Shown here: piece by piece, positions 17,773 to 26,302 of the stretch
Numbering within the stretch: position 1 is the first letter of the stretch
How the letters are laid out: each line of letters begins with the position of its first letter
NCBI GenBank assembly: GCA_017305715.1
Contig: JAFKKG010000009.1
Coordinates: 186,001-250,000, forward strand
Length of the DNA: 64,000 nucleotides
Reading direction: 5' to 3'
DNA from: Hyphomicrobiales bacterium
Lineage (GTDB): Bacteria; Pseudomonadota; Alphaproteobacteria; Rhizobiales; Xanthobacteraceae
Made by a program: the position numbers and the translations under genes
The notes under the pieces: generated by a model
Told to the model about the DNA's origin: nothing
Database searches by the model: none
The model's input: the letters and a program-made list of their open reading frames with translations, nothing else

Positions 17773-18471
17773 ATGCCGGCTTCCGAGCGCGATCCAAGTC
17801 ACCCAGCCATCGAGGCCGCGACCTTGAGCGAGCGCGCGGCCACGCTGGTGGAGCACGACATTCTCGCCGGGCTGCTCGCGCCGGGATCACGGCTTGGCAT
17901 CGTCGATCTCGTTCAGCGCTATGAGATCGGCGCGACGCCGCTGCGTGAGGGTTTGTCGCGGCTGATGTCGCGCGGGCTGATCGTCGGAACCGGACAACGC
18001 GGCTTTCGTGTCGCCGACGTCAGCCGCGAGGACCTGCTCGACATCACCCTGATGCGGACGGCGGTCGAAGTCGAGGCGATTAGGCTGGCGATCACCCATG
18101 GCGACGACGCCTGGGAAGCCGGCATCGTCAGCGCGCTGCACCAGATGCGCCGGCATATCGAGCGGACCGGCAACGAGTTCAGCGAAGGCGCCGATGATTT
18201 CGACCGGCTGCACAAGGGATTTCACACCGCCCTGCTGGCCGGCTGCGGCTCGAAGCGGTTGCTGGCGGCGCATTCCGACCTCTACGACCAGGCCTATCGC
18301 TATCGCCGGGTGATGATGCGGTCGTTCGACAACGGCAAGAAGTTCGTGCGCGCCCATCAATTGCTCGCCGACCGCATCATATTGCGTGACATTGCGGGCG
18401 CGCAGGCCATGCTGGCCGCCCACCTGCGTTCGACGATGGACATCGTCTATCCCTCCGGAAGCGAGAGCTGA
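17773..18471 (+). CDS. GntR-family regulator (FCD/FadR subgroup)
   Basis: Transcription factor, 232 residues. N-terminal winged helix at about residues 15-80 (VEHDILAGLLAPGSRLGIVD, TPLREGLSRLMSRGLI) and a helical FCD ligand domain with DFDRLHKGFHTALLAGCGS supplying metal-binding His/Asp positions. It sits inside the importer operon, 10 bases after the receptor gene and 4 bases before the ATPase gene, which points to local control by the transported compound or its breakdown product. Confidence 0.92.
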   Translation: MPASERDPSHPAIEAATLSERAATLVEHDILAGLLAPGSRLGIVDLVQRYEIGATPLREGLSRLMSRGLIVGTGQRGFRVADVSREDLLDITLMRTAVEVEAIRLAITHGDDAWEAGIVSALHQMRRHIERTGNEFSEGADDFDRLHKGFHTALLAGCGSKRLLAAHSDLYDQAYRYRRVMMRSFDNGKKFVRAHQLLADRIILRDIAGAQAMLAAHLRSTMDIVYPSGSES

Positions 18472-18475
18472 CGCC

Positions 18476-19282
18476 ATGGCAATTACCGCAAAACGCCGCG
18501 AGGCCGATGCTTCCGGCCACTCCGATCCGCAGATCGCGTTTGCCGGCGTCACGCTCGAACTCGGCGGCAAGACCATCATCGAGAATTTGAGCCTTGGTGT
18601 GCAGCCCGGCGAATTCCTCTGCATCGTCGGCGCCTCCGGCTGCGGCAAGACCACGGCGCTGCGGCTCGCCGCCGGGCTCTACCAGCCGACCAGTGGAAGA
18701 GTGAATTTCGACGGCCAGCCGATGCTGCAGCCGCGCCGCGAGATCGCGATCGTGTTCCAGGACTACGGCAAGGCGCTGCTGCCGTGGCGCACCGCGGCGG
18801 GCAACGTCTCGCTGGCGCTCGAGGCCGGCGGCATGCCGGCAGCCGATCGCCCCGCCCGCATCGAGGAATTGCTGCGCACCGTCGGCCTGCCCGGTCACGC
18901 CGGCAAATATCCCGCTGAAATGTCCGGCGGCATGCAGCAGCGCCTGCAGATCGCACGCTGCCTCGCGCAGGAGCCGAAAACCCTGTTGATGGACGAGCCG
19001 TTCGGCGCGCTCGACGCGATGACGCGGCAGGGTCTGCAGGACGAGGTGCTGGCGCTGGTGGCGGCCAGCGGCGCCACCGTGATCTTCGTGACGCATGACC
19101 TCGACGAGGCGATCTATCTCGGCGATCGCGTCATCGGTCTGCTGCCGCATCCCGGACGGATCGGCATCGAACTGCAAGTCAACCTGCCGCGTCCGCGCGA
19201 CCAGCTTTCGACCCGTGAACAGCCGGAATTCCTGCGGCTGCGGCGGCAATTGTTCGACTTCATCAAGGCGACCGAGCAGTGA
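18476..19282 (+). CDS. ABC transporter ATP-binding protein
   Basis: ATPase of a NitT/TauT-type importer, 268 residues. Walker A is GASGCGKTT (near residue 55), signature MSGGMQQRLQIARCLAQEP, Walker B TLLMDEPFGALDAMTR, and the H-loop is in VTHDLDEAIYLGDRV. The ATG at 18476 was chosen because it comes 4 bases after the GntR stop; the frame is open further upstream inside that gene. The stop overlaps the first permease start (TGATG). Confidence 0.95.
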   Translation: MAITAKRREADASGHSDPQIAFAGVTLELGGKTIIENLSLGVQPGEFLCIVGASGCGKTTALRLAAGLYQPTSGRVNFDGQPMLQPRREIAIVFQDYGKALLPWRTAAGNVSLALEAGGMPAADRPARIEELLRTVGLPGHAGKYPAEMSGGMQQRLQIARCLAQEPKTLLMDEPFGALDAMTRQGLQDEVLALVAASGATVIFVTHDLDEAIYLGDRVIGLLPHPGRIGIELQVNLPRPRDQLSTREQPEFLRLRRQLFDFIKATEQ

Positions 19283-20043
19283 TGTCCGACAAGGCCAAAG
19301 CGCTGGTGCTGCCGCTCGCGGTCCTGCTGGCCTTCGAAGCCTGGGCGCGCGCGACGCATCTGCAGAGCGACAGCCTGGCGCCGCCCAGCGAGATCGCCAT
19401 TGCGCTCGCCGGCGCCTTTGCCGACCTCTCCATCCTCGCCGCGACCCGCGACACGCTGCTTTCTGCGTTCGCGGGTCTGGCCATCGGCACCTTGATCGGA
19501 CTGGCGCTCGGCATCGCCTTCGGGATTTTCGACACGCTCAACCGGCTGATGGAAGTAACGGTCGAGGCGATCCGGCCGATCCCCTCGATCGCCTTGCTGC
19601 CGATCGCGCTGATCGCGCTCGGCTTCGGCTACCGGATGGAAATCGTGATCGTGGCGTTCGCCTGTGTCTGGCCGATCCTGATCCTGAGCCGGGCCGCGGT
19701 ACGCAGCATCGAACCCCGGCTGATGGAAGTCGCGCGGGCGCTGCGACTGCCGCCCGCACAGCGGGTCTGGAAGATCATCATCCCCGCCGCATTGCCGCGC
19801 ATCTTCGTGGCGTTCCGCCTGTCGGCCGGCATCGCGCTGATCGTCGCGGTGACCGTCGAAATCGCGATCAATCCAATTGGCCTTGGCGCCGGCATCATGC
19901 TGGCGCAGCAGGCGCTGCGCGCGGACCTGATGCTGGCCTATCTGGTCTGGATCGGCATCATCGGTTATGCGCTGAACATCGGCCTCGTGGTGGCCCAGCA
20001 CCGCCTGTTCGGCCGCGTCGCATTGAGCGGAGACAGCGCATGA
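19282..20043 (+). CDS. ABC transporter permease 1
   Basis: Inner-membrane permease, 253 residues, about six membrane segments. The EAA-like loop is visible around VARALRLPPAQRVWKIIIPA (near residue 150). It overlaps the ATPase stop at TGATG, and its own stop overlaps the second permease in ATGA. SsuC/TauC-type family; probably forms a heterodimer with the next gene. Confidence 0.93.
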   Translation: MSDKAKALVLPLAVLLAFEAWARATHLQSDSLAPPSEIAIALAGAFADLSILAATRDTLLSAFAGLAIGTLIGLALGIAFGIFDTLNRLMEVTVEAIRPIPSIALLPIALIALGFGYRMEIVIVAFACVWPILILSRAAVRSIEPRLMEVARALRLPPAQRVWKIIIPAALPRIFVAFRLSAGIALIVAVTVEIAINPIGLGAGIMLAQQALRADLMLAYLVWIGIIGYALNIGLVVAQHRLFGRVALSGDSA

Positions 20044-20813
20044 GCCGCAAGGCCACCATCTGGCTCTGGCGCGCGGCGAGCTTTGCGGTCGCCGCCTCCT
20101 TCATTGCGCTGTGGCAGCTGATCGCCAATCTGAAGCTGGTGTCGCCGGTGTTTTTGCCGGGCCCGGACCGGGCCTGGGCATCCCTCATGCGCGGATTTTC
20201 CAATGGCGATCTCTGGAGCAAGCTCGCCGGCACGCTCGAACACATGGTCTATGGCTGGCTCGTCGCCTCCATCGCCGGCATCGCGATCGGCGCCATCATC
20301 GGCTCATCGAAGCTGATGCGGACCTATGTGGCGCCGTCGCTGGAGTTTCTGCGGCCGCTGCCGGTCTCGGCCATCATCCCGGTCGCGATCGCGATGCTCG
20401 GCTTGACCCAGGCGATGGCGCTGTTCGTGATCGCGTTCGGCGCGATCTGGCCGATCATGCTGGCGACGATCCACGGCTTTGCGGCGGTCGAACCCCGACT
20501 CTACGAGGTCGCCCGCTCACTGCAGATGTCGCGGCTTGCGGTGATCTTCAAGATCGCGCTGCCCTCGGCCAGCCCCGACATTCTCGCCGGCATGCGCCTC
20601 AGCGTGACGGTGGCGCTGATCCTCTCCGTGGTCTGCGAAATCCTCGCCGGCCTCGACGGTCTCGGCCACTGGGTGCTGCTCTCGGCCCGCGCCTTCCGCT
20701 CCGCCGACCTGTTCGCCGGCGTCATCCTGCTCGGCATCACCGGCTATGTGACGTCGGTTGCGATGTCGATGGCCGAACACCGCCTGCTGGCTTGGCAGGC
20801 CGCGCAGCGGTAA
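20040..20813 (+). CDS. ABC transporter permease 2
   Basis: Second inner-membrane permease, 257 residues, about six membrane segments. The EAA loop is VARSLQMSRLAVIFKIALPS near residue 160. ATG 20040 overlaps the stop of permease 1; a much longer open frame upstream is a shadow of the ATPase and permease 1 genes. Two different permeases in one NitT/TauT-type operon imply a heterodimeric channel. Confidence 0.93.
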   Translation: MSRKATIWLWRAASFAVAASFIALWQLIANLKLVSPVFLPGPDRAWASLMRGFSNGDLWSKLAGTLEHMVYGWLVASIAGIAIGAIIGSSKLMRTYVAPSLEFLRPLPVSAIIPVAIAMLGLTQAMALFVIAFGAIWPIMLATIHGFAAVEPRLYEVARSLQMSRLAVIFKIALPSASPDILAGMRLSVTVALILSVVCEILAGLDGLGHWVLLSARAFRSADLFAGVILLGITGYVTSVAMSMAEHRLLAWQAAQR

Positions 20814-20846
20814 TTGGGTTGGCGAGTTTCGTCCGTTCTGATTGAT

Positions 20847-21338
20847 TCAGTTCGCCAAACGCGCGGCAACAGCCGCGCCGATCACCGCGGATGCAAAGGC
20901 GATTTGGGAACTGACCCCGAGCGGCCAATCAAGCTTTCGCTTGCTGTGAATCCAGTTGTGAAAGCGCTCGAGGGTGGCCAAGGGTTCGCACGGGTAGAGC
21001 GTGTAAACGAACTTCAGCGGGTCAGGGAGAATTCCCCCAACGGCACCGGCCACGACGGCGACCAGGTTTGCTTCCGTCCCGAAGATGGCGACTGCCAGGA
21101 CCAGGCCCGCTAACCCGTCGAAGCCGATCACGGCCAAATCGCGCACCCGGGCCGCGGTCATGCGCACATTGTTTCGAGCGCCGGGGCCGAGCGATATCGA
21201 TCGGAGCGGATAGTCCCAATGCGGGATTGAATCGATGACGAAGTGGCTGGCGAAGCCGACCGCGAACGCTGCCACCGGGTGGGACGGCATCAGGCTGGCC
21301 AGGGCCGCCCCAACGACCGCATGCGTGCTCAGGATCAT
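20847..21338 (-). CDS. Membrane protein, YdjM-like metal-dependent hydrolase family (putative)
   Basis: 163 residues with three to four hydrophobic segments. The N-terminal MILSTHAVVGAALASLMP and the motif SHFVIDSIPHWDYP (about residue 31) resemble the His/Asp pattern of the YdjM-like membrane hydrolases. GGILPDPLKFVYTL follows near 100. It is convergent with the ABC permease and stands alone. Family assignment rests on the His/Asp pattern only; function unknown. Confidence 0.65.
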   Translation of the reverse strand: MILSTHAVVGAALASLMPSHPVAAFAVGFASHFVIDSIPHWDYPLRSISLGPGARNNVRMTAARVRDLAVIGFDGLAGLVLAVAIFGTEANLVAVVAGAVGGILPDPLKFVYTLYPCEPLATLERFHNWIHSKRKLDWPLGVSSQIAFASAVIGAAVAARLAN

Positions 21339-21395
21339 GCCTCGGCCCCACGCGCACTTGTAACGGCGGATTAACCGTTCGAGGGCATCCTTATC

Positions 21396-21458
21396 ATGGC
21401 CTTCTGGCGATCACGAGTAACGAAGTAGAGCCGCCGCTGACGCCAGTGGCGGCTTTTT
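21396..21458 (+). promoter_or_regulatory. Short leader ORF followed by a terminator hairpin
   Basis: A 10-codon ORF (MAFWRSRVTK, 21396-21428) runs directly into the stem AGCCGCC / GGCGGCT (21429-21435 and 21448-21454) and a T run, 16 bases before the ATG of the 78-residue gene. This is the layout of a transcript ending or an attenuator. The hairpin is clear; the leader ORF may be chance. Confidence 0.45.
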
Positions 21459-21473
21459 CATGAGGCGCCTTGA

Positions 21474-21710
21474 ATGGACTATCGGGCATTCACCAACGAG
21501 AGTCTCACCATGATGTACGAAGCGGCCCGCGGAGCGCTGGCTGCCGACGACGCGGTCGAGCGCCAGGGCGGCGATCCGAAGTTCAAGGTCCGGGACACGC
21601 CGGACTGGAAGAAGCACGCGGCTGATCTGGAATCCGAAATGCTCAAACGGGGGATGGGCTTCGAGGTCATCGAATGGCACGAAGGCCAGGCAAAGCTTCC
21701 GTTCTCGTAA
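21474..21710 (+). CDS. Conserved hypothetical protein, 78 aa
   Basis: Small soluble protein: MDYRAFTNESLTMMYEAARG, then an acidic/basic helical middle and a C-terminus EVIEWHEGQAKLPFS. No signal or membrane segment. It carries the RDTPDWKKHAADLESEMLKR helix. I do not recognise a family; it reads like a genuine gene by composition. It stands alone after a terminator-like hairpin. Confidence 0.6.
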   Translation: MDYRAFTNESLTMMYEAARGALAADDAVERQGGDPKFKVRDTPDWKKHAADLESEMLKRGMGFEVIEWHEGQAKLPFS

Positions 21711-21725
21711 GCGGCCGTTTGGAAA

Positions 21726-21968
21726 TCAGGCCGCCGGCGTATGCCACAGTTCGGCGCCGTTCTCCGCCGTCCTTCGATCAACGAAACGATCTCGCTGCGA
21801 CCTCATCTCAAGAAGAGCGCGCAAGTCACTGCTGGTCTTCCGTAATTGGCTTCGCGCCGCCCTGCTTTCAGCGGCGGTCGTCGATTGATCGGCGAGCAGT
21901 TGCCAGGATATCCTTTGCAATCGCTGGAATCCGGCAATGCAGCGATCCAGGTCGTCAGTGTCAGTCAT
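21726..21968 (-). CDS. Hypothetical protein, 80 aa
   Basis: From ATG 21968 it reads MTDTDDLDRCIAGFQRLQRI and continues helical with many Arg. The frame is open to 22115, but the upstream part has no gene-like features. No family recognised. The gene is plausible because the start is typical and the C-terminal segment is helix-forming. Confidence 0.45.
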   Translation of the reverse strand: MTDTDDLDRCIAGFQRLQRISWQLLADQSTTAAESRAARSQLRKTSSDLRALLEMRSQRDRFVDRRTAENGAELWHTPAA

Positions 21969-22114
21969 GTGAGCCTCGACTCGAACAGGCCCAAAGTCGC
22001 CGCTGATTGTTAACAAAACCCTAACGCCCGTTTCGGACGCGTTACAAACGGCTTCGTCGCTCTGATGTGCCGCAAAATGCGTGATCCCGGTCGCGCGCCC
22101 GACGGCGCCCAACA

Positions 22115-22708
22115 TCAGAGGCAGAGGCTCAGGATTTTAAATCGGCAAGCCTCCGCGCGAGCTTTGGGCTTGGTCACAGTGACCTGCTTTGAGTCTTTCG
22201 AAGCCTTGCGAGATTCCTTGCCGGCCTCTTTGCGGGTTTCCTTGCGGGGTTCATAGTCGCCTGCAATCACCATGGCCCAATAGGTGCGGCCGGTTGCCGA
22301 GCTTTTCACACTGGCGACCCCGACGCGCGAGGCGTTGCGCAGCAGGAGGTTTCGGCGGTGTCCCGATGAATTGATCCACTGGTCGAGGGTTTTGGGGAAG
22401 CTGTCGTAGCCGTACGCGATGTTCTCCGCAGCGCGGCCGGCGCCGGCCGGACTGACCCGCTTGTTGAACTGGCCGAGCACATCGTGGTCGAGTTGGTCCT
22501 TTGCCGCCATCGCCGCGGCCTGATCGTGCGCAATGCGTGTCAGCGTCGAATCCAGCGTTACGCGTCCCTCGCCGTGCTGCACCCGAAAGTTGGAGATCAG
22601 GGCGGCGGGAGAAGGTGTCGACTGGCCGAACCCCGGCGTGGTCCAGCAAAGCAGCAGCCCAATCAACACCAGAAACCGCGCCCGCACGGATGGCTTCTTA
22701 CCGATCAC
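22115..22708 (-). CDS. CAP-domain (SCP/PR1-like) secreted protein
   Basis: 197 residues. A signal peptide with core FLVLIGLLLCWTTPGFG is cleaved near residue 29. The CAP domain follows at about residues 35-155, with LDHDVLGQFNKRV, AENIAYGYDSFPKTLDQWIN and SSGHRRNLLLRNASRVGVA, the three usual motifs with two His. The C-terminal tail (about 160-190) is rich in Lys, Glu and Arg. Bacterial CAP proteins are secreted and of mostly unknown role. It is next to a tRNA-Pro gene but not linked in function. Confidence 0.88.
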   Translation of the reverse strand: MIGKKPSVRARFLVLIGLLLCWTTPGFGQSTPSPAALISNFRVQHGEGRVTLDSTLTRIAHDQAAAMAAKDQLDHDVLGQFNKRVSPAGAGRAAENIAYGYDSFPKTLDQWINSSGHRRNLLLRNASRVGVASVKSSATGRTYWAMVIAGDYEPRKETRKEAGKESRKASKDSKQVTVTKPKARAEACRFKILSLCL

Positions 22709-22788
22709 GAACTGGTTCCCATGGGCTCAAAATTCGAAATTCTGGGAAACAACGACCACCGAACTACCGGATAAGTCATTGAATTTGT

Positions 22789-22865
22789 TGGTCGGGGCAG
22801 CTGGATTCGAACCAACGACCTGCAGTACCCAAAACTGCCGCGCTACCAGGCTGCGCTATACCCCG
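22789..22865 (-). tRNA. tRNA-Pro (anticodon TGG)
   Basis: 77 bases on the minus strand beginning CGGGGTATAGCGCAGCCTGG. The anticodon arm is GCAGT TTTGGGT ACTGC, with TGG at positions 34-36. The T arm holds GGTTCGAATCC, the acceptor stem closes CGGGG with CCCCG, and CCA is encoded. Confidence 0.97.
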
Positions 22866-22992
22866 ATTGGTGCTGGGAATGGACGTCGATACACGCTCAA
22901 GGCCCCGCCAGCAAGGCGCCCGAGCGCCCCACCGGCCCGGGTTCTGGCAGCCAAGGCCTATCTTTGCATGGGGTTGTTTTCGCGATTTTGCT

Positions 22993-23490
22993 TTAGCGGC
23001 TGTTGAACAGCGGGTGCGCCACCCGGTCGCCGGGCCGGATCCCGTATTTCTGCGCCGTGCCGGCGATCACTTCCAGCACGCCCTTGGCGAGCCCGCCCGA
23101 GGAGATGATCTTGGTCGAAAGCGGCTCGGTATTTTCGGCGATCCGCAGGATCCGGCCGTCGGCGCGGATGAAGATCATGTCGAGCGAGATGTAGGTATTC
23201 TTCATCCACATCGAGATCTGCTGCTCCGGCGAGAAGTCGAACAGCATGCCTTTGCCGTCGGGCAATTCCTTGCGGTACATCAGCCCGGTGGTCTTCTCCT
23301 CTTCGGTCGTCGCCATCTCGACCGAGAACACCTGCACGCCGGATTTGGTGGCGATCTCGAGCGGCTGAAAGCTCGCCGCCCCTGCGGGTGAACCGGTGCA
23401 CAGGCTGCCGAACAGGCCGAGCGCCGCCACCAGCGACATCAGCAACCGGCCGCGCGGGGCTGGCTGGGCCACCTTCGAAACGAAATTCAT
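22993..23490 (-). CDS. DUF192 secreted protein
   Basis: 165 residues. The N-terminal signal region LMSLVAALGLFGSLCTGS is followed by the DUF192 domain (about residues 45-160): TGLMYRKELPDGKGMLFDF, then WMKNTYISLDMIFIRADGRI, and GVLEVIAGTAQKYGIRPGD. Family role is unknown; it is a small periplasmic beta-domain. The ATG at 23490 (MNFVSKVAQ) gives a proper signal sequence; the frame is open further upstream but is not gene-like there. Confidence 0.88.
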   Translation of the reverse strand: MNFVSKVAQPAPRGRLLMSLVAALGLFGSLCTGSPAGAASFQPLEIATKSGVQVFSVEMATTEEEKTTGLMYRKELPDGKGMLFDFSPEQQISMWMKNTYISLDMIFIRADGRILRIAENTEPLSTKIISSGGLAKGVLEVIAGTAQKYGIRPGDRVAHPLFNSR

Positions 23491-23657
23491 CACAACACTC
23501 ACGCCGGACACCGGGCTGATCTTTGGGGGCCTATGGGCAATTGCCGGGAACCTAACCCGATGATTGCGGCAAATGCCAGAGGCCGCCACATGCTTGCGCG
23601 CTGCCCGGCTCACGATTGCGTCAGGCGATACCCGCCCATCGGGCGAAGCGAGCGCAG

Positions 23658-24320
23658 TTAGTGCGACGACAGCGCCGACGGCCCGGTCTCGGGGTGAATC
23701 TCGGCGGCCATCATGCCCTTGGAACCGGGCCCGAACCGCACCAGCACATATTGGCCCGGGCGAAGCTCGGTCATGCCAAAGCGGCGCAGGGTTTCCATGT
23801 GCACGAAGATGTCGGGCGTCCCTTCCCCGCAGGTCAGGAAGCCGAAGCCGCGCAGCCGGTTGAACCATTTGACCTGCGCCCGCTCCAGACCGCTCGTCGG
23901 CGTGACGCTGACATGGGTCCGCGGCGGCAGCATCTGTGCCGGATGGATAGCGGTGGACTCATCCATCGAAACGATCCGGAACGCCTGATAGCCCTTGGCG
24001 CGCTGCACGCATTCGACCACCAGCCGGGCGCCCTCATACGCCGTCTGATAGCCGTCGCGGCGCAGCACCGTCACGTGCAGCAGCACGTCGGGCCAGCCAT
24101 TGTCGGGAACGATGAAGCCGTACCCCTTCGAGGCGTCGAACCATTTGATGACGCCGGATATTTCGACGAGGTTGGCGGCCGCATCGCCAAGACCCGAAAG
24201 CGCATCCATCGCCGGATCGCGCTCGGCGCCGGCAGAATATTCACCCGGTCCAAGCCTGTGCCCTGTCGCGCCTGACGGCGGCCCCCCGAGCTTCTTGGAC
24301 TCAAATCCGTCCGACCCCAT
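23658..24320 (-). CDS. Double cold-shock-domain protein
   Basis: RNA/ssDNA-binding protein, 220 residues with two cold-shock domains. The first is at about residues 54-115 (VIKWFDASKGYGFIVPDNG), the second at about 145-205 (QVKWFNRLRGFGFLTCGEG), each with the RNP1-like KGYGFI or RGFGFL core. An N-terminal extension rich in Gly and Ser precedes them. ATG 24320 is chosen; a second ATG at 24209 would give 183 residues and both domains. Two-domain CSPs of this kind are typical of alphaproteobacteria. Confidence 0.87.
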   Translation of the reverse strand: MGSDGFESKKLGGPPSGATGHRLGPGEYSAGAERDPAMDALSGLGDAAANLVEISGVIKWFDASKGYGFIVPDNGWPDVLLHVTVLRRDGYQTAYEGARLVVECVQRAKGYQAFRIVSMDESTAIHPAQMLPPRTHVSVTPTSGLERAQVKWFNRLRGFGFLTCGEGTPDIFVHMETLRRFGMTELRPGQYVLVRFGPGSKGMMAAEIHPETGPSALSSH

Positions 24321-24519
24321 GACCCCGGACCCCACACATTCAAAAGCGATCCGTTATCGCCGTAACGAACCGGAACACGCGCCCATCCATGACCACTCAT
24401 GATAACGCCGCGCGAATCTCTCAAGCAAAAGATAACACTCCCGCTTGCGGCGCATAGCTAAAAAAACAAATCGGCCGGGAACTATGAACAGGCTTGCACA
24501 GTCTCGAATCAATTGCAGA

Positions 24520-25281
24520 TCAATTGCCTACAAACGGTCCAAGCGTCTCCCCGATGTCGTGCCGGATCACGAGATCGGCAACATCATCCTGTTCGGTCGG
24601 CTCGTTGTTGATGATCACGAGCCTGGCGCCGCTGTTCTTGGCCATCAGCGGAAAACCTGCCGCAGGCCAGACCACGAGCGACGATCCGATGGCGAGGAAC
24701 AGATCGCATTGCTGGGCCAGTTCCGTGGCGCGGCGCATTTCGTCTTCCGGCATCGCCTGGCCGAATGAAATGGTCGCGGTCTTGACCGGCTCGTCGCAGA
24801 CCGTGCAGTCGGGCGCGCTCCCGGTCGCCTCAAAACGTGCTTTGACCCAGGGCAGATCGTAGGCCTGCCCGCAGCCGATGCAGCGGGCATACGTCGTGTT
24901 GCCATGCAGCTCGACGACGTCGTCGGCCTTGAAGCCCGAGACCTGATGCAGATTGTCGATGTTCTGCGTGATGATCGCAGGAATCTTGCCGGCCCTGTAA
25001 AGCGAAGCCAGCGCCCGGTGGCCGCGACCGGGTTTTGCCGCGGCAAAGGTCGGCTCCATTGCAAAGCGCCGCCGCCAGGCCTCGTCGCGCGCGTCGGGAC
25101 TGGCGACGAACTCGTCAAACGGAATCGGACGATGGCGGGTCCATAATCCGCCGGGCGAGCGGAAATCGGGAATGCCGCATTCGGTCGAGATGCCGGCACC
25201 GGTGAAGGGAATGATGGACGAGGCCTCGGCGATCATGTTGCCGAGCAGTTCGACGCCACTGCGAAGGTCCGGTGCGATCAC
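24520..25281 (-). CDS. cobB: NAD-dependent protein deacylase, sirtuin family
   Basis: Sir2-family enzyme, 253 residues. It removes acyl groups from lysine using NAD. Seen: GAGISTECGIPDFRSPGGLW near residue 28, TQNIDNLHQVSG near 113, the catalytic His in VELHGNT, a zinc site from CIGCGQ and CTVCDEP (about 135 and 160), and AIGSSLVVWPAAGFP near 195. Single gene; upstream lies a small convergent-free gap, then the H-NS-like gene on the same strand. Confidence 0.92.
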   Translation of the reverse strand: MIAPDLRSGVELLGNMIAEASSIIPFTGAGISTECGIPDFRSPGGLWTRHRPIPFDEFVASPDARDEAWRRRFAMEPTFAAAKPGRGHRALASLYRAGKIPAIITQNIDNLHQVSGFKADDVVELHGNTTYARCIGCGQAYDLPWVKARFEATGSAPDCTVCDEPVKTATISFGQAMPEDEMRRATELAQQCDLFLAIGSSLVVWPAAGFPLMAKNSGARLVIINNEPTEQDDVADLVIRHDIGETLGPFVGN

Positions 25282-25372
25282 GACGACATCCGATTTTCAA
25301 AGCGTTGCTAAGCGGAAAGCCTGCCCCGCCACGAAAACCCCGTCAAACGAAATTGGCCGCGCCTGATGCAGA

Positions 25373-25609
25373 TCAGGCCGCTTTGGCGACCGGATCCCTG
25401 GGCTCCCGCACCTCTTCGGTCTTCTTCGCCTTCGCGGCGGGCACGGCTTCGGCTTTCTTCGCGGGCTTGCCGTATTGGGCGAGTTTTTCCAGTTCGGCCT
25501 CGAGCTCGGCGCGGCGCGCCGCAACCTTCTCGAACAGCTTGTCGGAGGCATGCTCGCGCAGGGCGGCGAGTTCTTCGATGCTCAGTGAATCCAGATCGAT
25601 CTTTGCCAT
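25373..25609 (-). CDS. Short H-NS-like protein, N-terminal domain only
   Basis: 78 residues: MAKIDLDSLSIEELAALREH and a helical coiled-coil stretch (about 17-45), then a Lys/Ala/Pro-rich tail. The start closely resembles the oligomerisation part of alphaproteobacterial H-NS-family proteins, but no C-terminal DNA-binding domain with a GRG-type loop is present here, nor in other frames downstream. A strong SD (GGGAGGTTCC) precedes the ATG. It might modulate full-length H-NS by mixed oligomers, or be an unrelated coiled-coil protein. Confidence 0.7.
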   Translation of the reverse strand: MAKIDLDSLSIEELAALREHASDKLFEKVAARRAELEAELEKLAQYGKPAKKAEAVPAAKAKKTEEVREPRDPVAKAA

Positions 25610-25805
25610 TGGAACCTCCCGTTTGTTTTTCGCTAGCGAGATGGCAGGCGAGCGACAAGCCGCATGCGGGCCTTATCCACCGCCATCGCTTTGCAAACAG
25701 ACGATCACAATCCCGCAACGCTGTTTCCCAATTCACGCCCCAATCGCGACCGCCAATGGCAACCGGGACGACTCAACAATACTTACGCCAAGAACAGGAT
25801 GGGCA

Positions 25806-25973
25806 ATGAACGAGCAGGAAGACAGGCTCGCGCGGGCGCGCGCGGAAATCGCCGCACGGGTCGCAAGCTTCAAGGCCACGCAGGAAAAATTCGAACGCGA
25901 GCGCGAGGAATATTACGCCGCCACGCTCGGCAAAGCCTGGAGCGGATTTAGCCGCCCATCGTTCTGGAACTGA
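25806..25973 (+). CDS. Small helical protein, 55 aa
   Basis: MNEQEDRLARARAEIAARVA followed by FKATQEKFEREREEYYAAT, a continuous charged helix, and ending FSRPSFWN. No family recognised. The start at 25806 is taken from the composition change; the open frame extends upstream to 25272 in non-gene-like sequence. A strong terminator follows at 25992-26020. Confidence 0.7.
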   Translation: MNEQEDRLARARAEIAARVASFKATQEKFEREREEYYAATLGKAWSGFSRPSFWN

Positions 25974-25991
25974 CGCCGCCCGATCCGCAAA

Positions 25992-26020
25992 GGCCGGAGC
26001 GATTGCTCCGGCCGCTTTCT
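25992..26020 (+). terminator. Rho-independent terminator
   Basis: Perfect 9-bp stem GGCCGGAGC / GCTCCGGCC with a GATT loop, then GCTTTCTTT. It lies 18 bases after the stop of the 55-residue gene. Confidence 0.8.
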
Positions 26021-26134
26021 TTGGCCGCTGGAACCCGCTTTCCGCAGAAAAATTTCAACACGGCAGGAACGATCGCTCTGGCTGCAGGTTCTCAGCTCAA
26101 TTGCAGCAACCTTGCCAGAGGTGGAAGCATGAAG

Positions 26135-26170
26135 ACCCCGTCAGTGTCTGCGGATGCTGGCGGGGTTTTT
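26135..26170 (+). terminator. Rho-independent terminator
   Basis: Stem ACCCCGTCAG / CTGGCGGGGT (one wobble) followed by TTTTC. No ORF ends just upstream; the 329-base gap 25974-26302 holds this and the previous terminator, so a short untranslated transcript between them is possible. Confidence 0.7.
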
Positions 26171-26302
26171 CGTTGTGGGAGCGATCGACTGCATGGCGGC
26201 CTGAGCCATGCGATCCGGACCTACCTGCCCATCGGCGCACGCAGGAACGCGCGTCCGGATTAGTGTGTTGTTGGGACTGTTTCCCAAAATGGGGATCTCT
26301 CG

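Noticed and set aside
24335-24335. Start of the double cold-shock protein at 24335
   Set aside because: The codon there is GTG without a ribosome site; the ATG at 24320 or 24209 is better.
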